From contig DFBO01000250.1 in the NCBI GenBank assembly GCA_002366675.1, positions 1 through 9,683 of the forward strand: a DNA stretch of 9,683 nt. The letters run 5' to 3'. The translations under genes were made by a program, and so were the position numbers. The notes beneath the pieces are model-generated. The model saw only the letters and a list, made by a program, of their open reading frames with translations, was not told the DNA's origin and searched no databases. This DNA comes from Flavobacteriaceae bacterium UBA3078 (lineage in GTDB: Bacteria; Bacteroidota; Bacteroidia; Flavobacteriales; Flavobacteriaceae). The stretch's first letter is position 1, and the number at the start of each line of letters is the position of its first letter. Positions 7,363-9,683 of this stretch are shown here, in pieces.

Positions 7363-7935
7363 TTATTCTATGCTAATATTATAATGTTTCAATAAATTTA
7401 GAGCACCTTCTTTAGAGAATTTTGCTTGATTGAGATTGTTTTTTTCTGGGTTTATTTGAAAATTATGAGATGTTTTGAAATCTGTTTTTTCTAAAATGGT
7501 ATTGCTAAAAACACTATTAATTAAATTACAATTTGCGAAAATTGCCCTTGTTAAGTTTGTATTGGTAAAATCTGTGCTTTCTAGATTACAATTTTCGAAC
7601 AGTGTTTTGTTAAGATTGCAATTATAAAATGAGGCGAAACTTAAATTGGATAGATTGAACGTAAATGATAATAAAAATGAATTACAATCATTAAAAGGGA
7701 TTCCAAGCAATTTACATTCTGTAAAAATGGCTTCTTTAAATGTTGTACTTTTAACTTTTGCACCACTTAAATTGCACCTAATAAATTCGCAATCTATAAA
7801 AGTGATATTAGACAGATATATTTCTGAAAAATTACAATCTATAAATGTACAGTTGTCATACTCGGCTTTTTGAAATTCTTTAATTGTAAAATCTATTTTT
7901 TTATATTCTTTATCTAATAAGAGAGGAAGGTTCAT
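7363..7935 (-). CDS. pentapeptide-repeat protein, McbG/Qnr-like
   Basis: A 190-residue protein made almost entirely of pentapeptide repeats with a central F or L and preceding small or polar residues (for example DCNFS, NITFI, RCNLS, NCNLES, NTNLT, NCNLIN), which fold into a right-handed quadrilateral beta-helix. There is no signal peptide or membrane segment. The ending, with FQINPEKNN near 155-165 and FSKEGALNLLKHYNISIE, resembles my memory of the microcin B17 immunity protein McbG (about 187 residues, INPE and EAGLKILK) and, more loosely, the Qnr C-terminal dimerisation helix. These relatives are DNA mimics that protect DNA gyrase. Unlike Qnr there is no obvious long loop insertion. A gyrase-protecting or self-immunity role is plausible but unproven; many chromosomal members have no known function. 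The gene has its own promoter box and no partner gene. Confidence 0.85.
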   Translation of the reverse strand: MNLPLLLDKEYKKIDFTIKEFQKAEYDNCTFIDCNFSEIYLSNITFIDCEFIRCNLSGAKVKSTTFKEAIFTECKLLGIPFNDCNSFLLSFTFNLSNLSFASFYNCNLNKTLFENCNLESTDFTNTNLTRAIFANCNLINSVFSNTILEKTDFKTSHNFQINPEKNNLNQAKFSKEGALNLLKHYNISIE

Positions 7936-7960
7936 TGCTGTGTATATGTTTTTAGACGTA

Positions 7961-7968
7961 CAAATATA
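7961..7968 (-). promoter_or_regulatory. -7 promoter box of the pentapeptide-repeat gene
   Basis: The minus strand reads TATATTTG, an exact TAnnTTTG match, placing the start near 7954 and a leader of about 20 nt. A TTTG lies 16 bases upstream (7985-7988), a little close, and overlaps the foot of the terminator hairpin at 7987-8031. Upstream termination and this promoter are therefore packed together. Confidence 0.6.
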
Positions 7969-7980
7969 GAAAGTTTGTAT

Positions 7981-8031
7981 AAAACAAAAGCCATATCACT
8001 ATAGATTGAAATCTATTTCTGATATGGCTTT
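7981..8031 (-). terminator. strong terminator hairpin closing the candidate RNA
   Basis: The 12-bp perfect arms 7987-7998 (aaagccatatca) and 8020-8031 (tgatatggcttt) enclose a second 7-base inverted pair, atagatt at 8001-8007 and aatctat at 8010-8016. On the minus strand the stem ends in GGCUUUUGUUUU. No protein gene ends just before it, so it must terminate either an RNA gene or long read-through. It may also work on the plus strand, where it ends in GGCTTTCTTT, but less well. Confidence 0.8.
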
Positions 8032-8056
8032 CTTTGAGATAGCTTCACATGATCTA

Positions 8057-8076
8057 ATTTAGTATTGCTACTAAAT
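8057..8076 (-). other. 8-bp hairpin with GCAA (GNRA) tetraloop
   Basis: On the minus strand ATTTAGTA, GCAA, TACTAAAT form a perfect stem-loop, extendable by CTA/TAG across one bulged U. The GNRA loop appears only if the minus strand is transcribed (the plus-strand loop is TTGC). This supports the direction of the candidate RNA. Confidence 0.6.
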
Positions 8077-8404
8077 AGTATAAAATTTCATCTATACGTT
8101 TCAATTCAAGTATCACTATTTCAAAAGAAACATTCTTATACGCAACTTTCAAAATGTATTGACGTGCTGCAAAAATGTTTCTAGTTTAATCGCTTTTCTT
8201 GATGTTATACTTATTGCAATTCGTTTTCACAATTTACAACTTTTAGAACATTGCTTCCTTTCTTAGAATTTGCTTTCGCTAATACCACATCTAGAAACTT
8301 TCAACCTTCCTAGTTATTATCTGCCTAAACATACAACACTTTTTAAGGAATCATGGTTCTTCAGTTAAACACGCATACACCTGCCACTTTAAAACCTCAA
8401 AAAA

Positions 8405-8412
8405 CAATTATA
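8405..8412 (-). promoter_or_regulatory. weak -7-like box before the candidate RNA
   Basis: The minus strand reads TATAATTG, one mismatch from TAnnTTTG, and would start transcription at about 8398-8400, where the predicted end-to-end pairing begins. No TTTG -33 element is seen. Confidence 0.25.
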
Positions 8413-8418
8413 ATAAAG

Positions 8419-8478
8419 AACGTTACTTTATAGAGTTTATAACTAATCCATTTACATGAAACCAACTTAACGTTGCTT
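8419..8478. repeat. pair of direct repeats AACGTTnCTT, 50 bp apart
   Basis: AACGTTACTT at 8419-8428 and AACGTTGCTT at 8469-8478 are on the same strand with start-to-start distance 50. The AACGTT core is palindromic. They lie between the candidate RNA and the DnaA-box-like cluster. No known binding protein is recognised. Confidence 0.4.
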
Positions 8479-8523
8479 ATAAATTCTTTAGCTAATTTAG
8501 GATAAGAAATTAAAAAAGCAAAT

Positions 8524-8582
8524 TTTTCAACAGTATAGATATCAACAACTTACAAACTAAGGTTATTAACTTTTGTTAATAA
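8524..8582. other. cluster of DnaA-box-like 9-mers in A/T-rich DNA
   Basis: Four near matches to TTATCCACA lie within 59 bases: TTTTCAACA 8524-8532 (7 of 9), ATATCAACA 8539-8547 (7 of 9), TTATTAACT 8563-8571 (6 of 9), and TGTTAATAA 8574-8582 on the other strand (7 of 9). The last two form an inverted repeat, ATTAAC/GTTAAT at 8565-8580. Very A/T-rich DNA lies to the left (8400-8520). None is a perfect box, and A/T-rich DNA produces such matches by chance, so an origin or DnaA-regulated site is only a possibility. Confidence 0.25.
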
Positions 8583-8609
8583 AAAAAGCCCTGTATTTAC
8601 AGGGCTTTT
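8581..8609 (-). terminator. Rho-independent terminator of rplS
   Basis: The 12-base arms 8584-8595 (aaaagccctgta) and 8598-8609 (tacagggctttt) form a strong hairpin with a minimal loop. On the minus strand the stem runs into a 7-U tract from 8587 to 8581. It lies about 20 bases downstream of the rplS stop and isolates rplS from the RNA region to its left. Confidence 0.9.
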
Positions 8610-8628
8610 CAATGTTATTAAACGTTTA

Positions 8629-8982
8629 TTAACGTCTGATACTTTCTTTGATTCTTGCTTTTTTACCAGTAAGACCTCTAAAGTAATAGATACGTGCTCT
8701 ACGAACACTACCACGTTTATTTACTTCTACTTTCTGTAAAGCTGGCATGTTTACTGGAAATATACGTTCTACTCCAATAATTCCAGACATTTTTCTAATT
8801 GTAAATGTTTCAGAAGTTCCAGTTCCTCTTCTTTGAATAACTACTCCTCTAAAAAATTGCGTACGTGTTTTATTACCTTCTTTAATTTCGTAATAAACCG
8901 TAACTGTATCTCCAGCGCTAAACTCTGGAAAATCTTTTTTTGTTACAAATTCGTCTTGTACAAATTTTACTAAAGATTCCAT
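8629..8982 (-). CDS. rplS: 50S ribosomal protein L19
   Basis: A 117-residue basic protein, the normal length for bL19, which sits at the 30S-50S interface and contributes to the subunit bridge contacts. The signature block FRGVVIQRRGTGTSETFTIR followed by KMSGIIGVERIFPVNMPALQ, and the C-terminal RARIYYFRGLTGKKARIKE, are diagnostic. The start at 8982 gives the usual N-terminus (MESLVKFVQDEF). It lies downstream of trmD in the same direction, the standard bacterial neighbourhood, but the 197-base gap contains its own -7 box and a structured leader, so rplS can be expressed independently of trmD. A strong terminator follows the gene. The protein is complete and shows nothing odd. Confidence 0.98.
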   Translation of the reverse strand: MESLVKFVQDEFVTKKDFPEFSAGDTVTVYYEIKEGNKTRTQFFRGVVIQRRGTGTSETFTIRKMSGIIGVERIFPVNMPALQKVEVNKRGSVRRARIYYFRGLTGKKARIKESIRR

Positions 8983-9053
8983 ATCTTTAAATTTAAATAT
9001 AATTAATCCGAAACAACATTCACGATTCTCGCCAGAGGTTAACCCGAAATTGG
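8983..9053 (-). ncRNA. structured 5' leader of rplS, probable r-protein autoregulatory element
   Basis: The roughly 70-nt leader between the promoter and rplS has unusually G/C-rich, foldable segments for this genome. At its 5' end ACCC (9052-9055) and GGGT (9042-9045) flank AATTTC; next come CGA-GAA-TCG (9023-9031) and a bulged hairpin at about 9005-9027 built from AATCG-GAA and TTTCGGATT. The last 20 bases before the ATG are A/T only apart from one G. I recall a published flavobacterial L19 leader motif from a survey of ribosomal-protein leaders, and this fits its location; I cannot verify the consensus here. The likely role is feedback by L19 on its own mRNA. Confidence 0.5.
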
Positions 9054-9056
9054 GTG

Positions 9057-9064
9057 CAAATATA
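9057..9064 (-). promoter_or_regulatory. -7 promoter box of rplS
   Basis: The minus strand reads TATATTTG followed by CA, an exact TAnnTTTG match identical to the icd and pentapeptide-gene boxes. Transcription would start at about 9050-9053, at the base of the leader hairpin. Upstream is a T-rich tract (the minus strand of 9065-9106) that could act as an UP-like element; no clear TTTG is seen at -33. Confidence 0.65.
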
Positions 9065-9102
9065 AGTAAAAAGTTATAAGTTAATAGTAAAAAGTAAAAA
9101 GT
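9065..9102. repeat. A-rich degenerate repeat of AGTAAAAAGT
   Basis: AGTAAAAAGT occurs at 9065-9074 and 9086-9095, and TAAAAAGT follows at 9095-9102. It sits directly upstream of the rplS -7 box. Short AAAGT-type tandem tracts are common between genes in this phylum; a promoter-stimulating role is possible because of its position. Confidence 0.5.
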
Positions 9103-9126
9103 TTTTTAGTGCTTATTTTTGTTTAC

Positions 9127-9166
9127 TTGTTCTCGATACGTTGCTTTGAAACACTCGAACTAACGA
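9127..9166. repeat. possible dispersed intergenic repeat between trmD and rplS
   Basis: The stretch contains TTCTCGATAC near 9129-9138 and ACTCGAACTAACGA at 9153-9166. It resembles short TCTCGA...CTCGAA repeats that I recall scattered between flavobacterial genes. GTTC/GAAC plus GA/TC can form an imperfect bulged stem, so on the minus strand it could serve as a weak 3' structure for trmD. Copy number cannot be judged from one window. Confidence 0.35.
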
Positions 9167-9179
9167 TAGGTATTAGAAT

Positions 9180-9683
9180 TTAATCTTCTAATAAATCTGG
9201 ACGCCTATTTTTAGTGTGTTCATAGGCTTTTTCTTCTCGCCATTTTTCAATTTCTGGAAAATTCCCACTAAATAACACTTCTGGAACTTGCCATCCTTTA
9301 TAGTCTCTTGGTCTTGTGTAAATTGGAGGAGCTAATAAATTGTCCTGAAAAGAGTCTGTTAAAGCTGATGTTTCATTCCCTAAAACGCCTGGAATTAATC
9401 TTATTATAGCATCACACAAAACAGCTGCCCCAAGTTCGCCACCTGAAAGAACATAATCTCCAATAGAAATTTCTCTGGTAATAAAATGATCTCGAACACG
9501 TTGGTCTACACCTTTATAGTGTCCGCAAAGAATAATAATGTTTTCTTTTAAGGATAACTGATTGGCAATACCTTGATTTAAAGTGTTACCATCTGGAGTC
9601 ATGTATATAACTTCGTCATAATCTCTTTCAGATTTTAGTTTCGTTATACATTTATCTATAGGTTCCACCATCATAACCATTCC
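9180..9683 (-). CDS. trmD: tRNA (guanine-N1)-methyltransferase, 3' part
   Basis: The C-terminal 167 residues of TrmD, the SAM-dependent enzyme that makes m1G37 in tRNAs with G36-G37 and so prevents +1 frameshifting. The gene continues beyond the right edge; about 55 N-terminal residues are missing and the GM at the edge corresponds to the GxGPGM motif, so no internal Met is the true start. Visible blocks are IILCGHYKGVDQRV and SIGDYVLSGGELGA (the trefoil-knot SAM site), RLIPGVLG with the Arg matching E. coli R154, TDSF with the Asp matching catalytic D169, then YTRPRDYKGWQVPEVLFSGN and EKWREEKAYEHTKNRRPDLL. It ends at LLED, giving a short C-terminal domain of about 220-225 residues overall, usual for Bacteroidota. 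The 197-base gap to rplS holds a separate promoter. Confidence 0.97.
   Translation of the reverse strand, partial: GMVMMVEPIDKCITKLKSERDYDEVIYMTPDGNTLNQGIANQLSLKENIIILCGHYKGVDQRVRDHFITREISIGDYVLSGGELGAAVLCDAIIRLIPGVLGNETSALTDSFQDNLLAPPIYTRPRDYKGWQVPEVLFSGNFPEIEKWREEKAYEHTKNRRPDLLED

Larger units (their letters stand above)
7981..8400 (-). ncRNA. candidate structured non-coding RNA of about 400 nt
   Basis: No protein gene is supported here, yet the minus strand behaves like an RNA gene. By hand count G exceeds C about 74 to 36 over 8041-8400. A -7-like box TATAATTG (8405-8412) precedes the proposed 5' end. The bases TTTGAGGT at 8401-8394 can pair with ATCTCAAA at 8040-8033, closing the molecule directly before the terminator. 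Hairpins include 8069-8076 with 8057-8064, an 8-bp stem capped by GCAA; 8290-8297 with 8259-8267, enclosing GC-GAAA-GC at 8272-8279; and 8303-8311 with 8346-8358, made of AACC/GGTT and TTCCT/AGGAA. It does not match tmRNA, RNase P RNA, SRP RNA or 6S RNA signatures that I know. The 5' end is inferred. A decayed coding sequence is the alternative. Confidence 0.42.

Noticed and set aside
7646..7873. Plus-strand 75-codon frame inside the pentapeptide-repeat gene
   Set aside because: A product of the regular repeat composition on the other strand; no independent support.
8054..8185. Stop-free 43-codon minus-strand segment ending LYYLVAILN, with shorter open segments in the other two frames just upstream (to about 8300)
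   Set aside because: No plausible ATG start, three frames would have to be joined, and open runs of this size are expected by chance in such A/T-rich DNA. The same bases form hairpins with GNRA loops, which favours RNA, though a decayed gene is not fully excluded.
8353..8433. Plus-strand 26-codon reading frame starting MVLQLNTHTPATLKP
   Set aside because: Very short, no family resemblance, and it lies antisense to the proposed structured RNA on the C-rich strand.
7936..8628. Search for tRNA, tmRNA, RNase P RNA, SRP RNA or a CRISPR array in the long gene-free stretch
   Set aside because: No T-loop GTTCGA signature with acceptor stem, no CCA end, no RNase P or SRP conserved cores, and no regular spaced repeats were seen.

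Overview
The window looks like chromosome of a low-GC marine-type member of the Flavobacteriaceae (Bacteroidota). The evidence is a TonB-dependent receptor with an N-terminal carboxypeptidase-regulatory-like domain paired with a DUF4249 lipoprotein, a DUF6095-type small membrane protein, A/T-rich gene starts without clear Shine-Dalgarno sequences, and several copies of the Bacteroidota -7 promoter element TAnnTTTG (three are exactly TATATTTG). The genus cannot be fixed from the sequence. Apart from one gene at the left edge, every gene reads on the minus strand.

Left part (1-1715): a DinB-like protein on the plus strand converges on, and overlaps, a minus-strand pair made of murQ (MurNAc-6-phosphate etherase, cell-wall recycling) and a small two-helix membrane protein whose start lies inside the end of murQ. 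Middle (1716-4970): a two-gene outer-membrane transport unit, a TonB-dependent receptor followed 4 bases later by a DUF4249 lipoprotein, no SusD, cargo unknown. A terminator separates it from icd (4987-7215), the large monomeric NADP-dependent isocitrate dehydrogenase, which has its own promoter flanked by an inverted repeat. Next comes a pentapeptide-repeat protein whose C-terminus resembles McbG/Qnr topoisomerase-protection proteins (7363-7935).

Right part: the 693-base gene-free stretch 7936-8628 is the most unusual area. It holds (a) a probable minus-strand structured RNA of about 400 nt (roughly 8400 to 7981), with G about twice C, a pairing of its 5' and 3' ends, two hairpins capped by GNRA loops and a strong terminator; (b) an A/T-rich stretch with a cluster of DnaA-box-like 9-mers; and (c) the rplS terminator. 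No protein gene is supported there. Beyond it lie rplS (ribosomal protein L19), with its own promoter and a structured leader that is probably autoregulatory, and the 3' part of trmD (tRNA m1G37 methyltransferase), which runs off the right edge. trmD-rplS is a classic translation-related gene pair.

Most of the window is ordinary housekeeping and transport. The items most worth following are the candidate RNA, the rplS leader, the McbG/Qnr-like protein, and the origin-like motif cluster, which is weaker.
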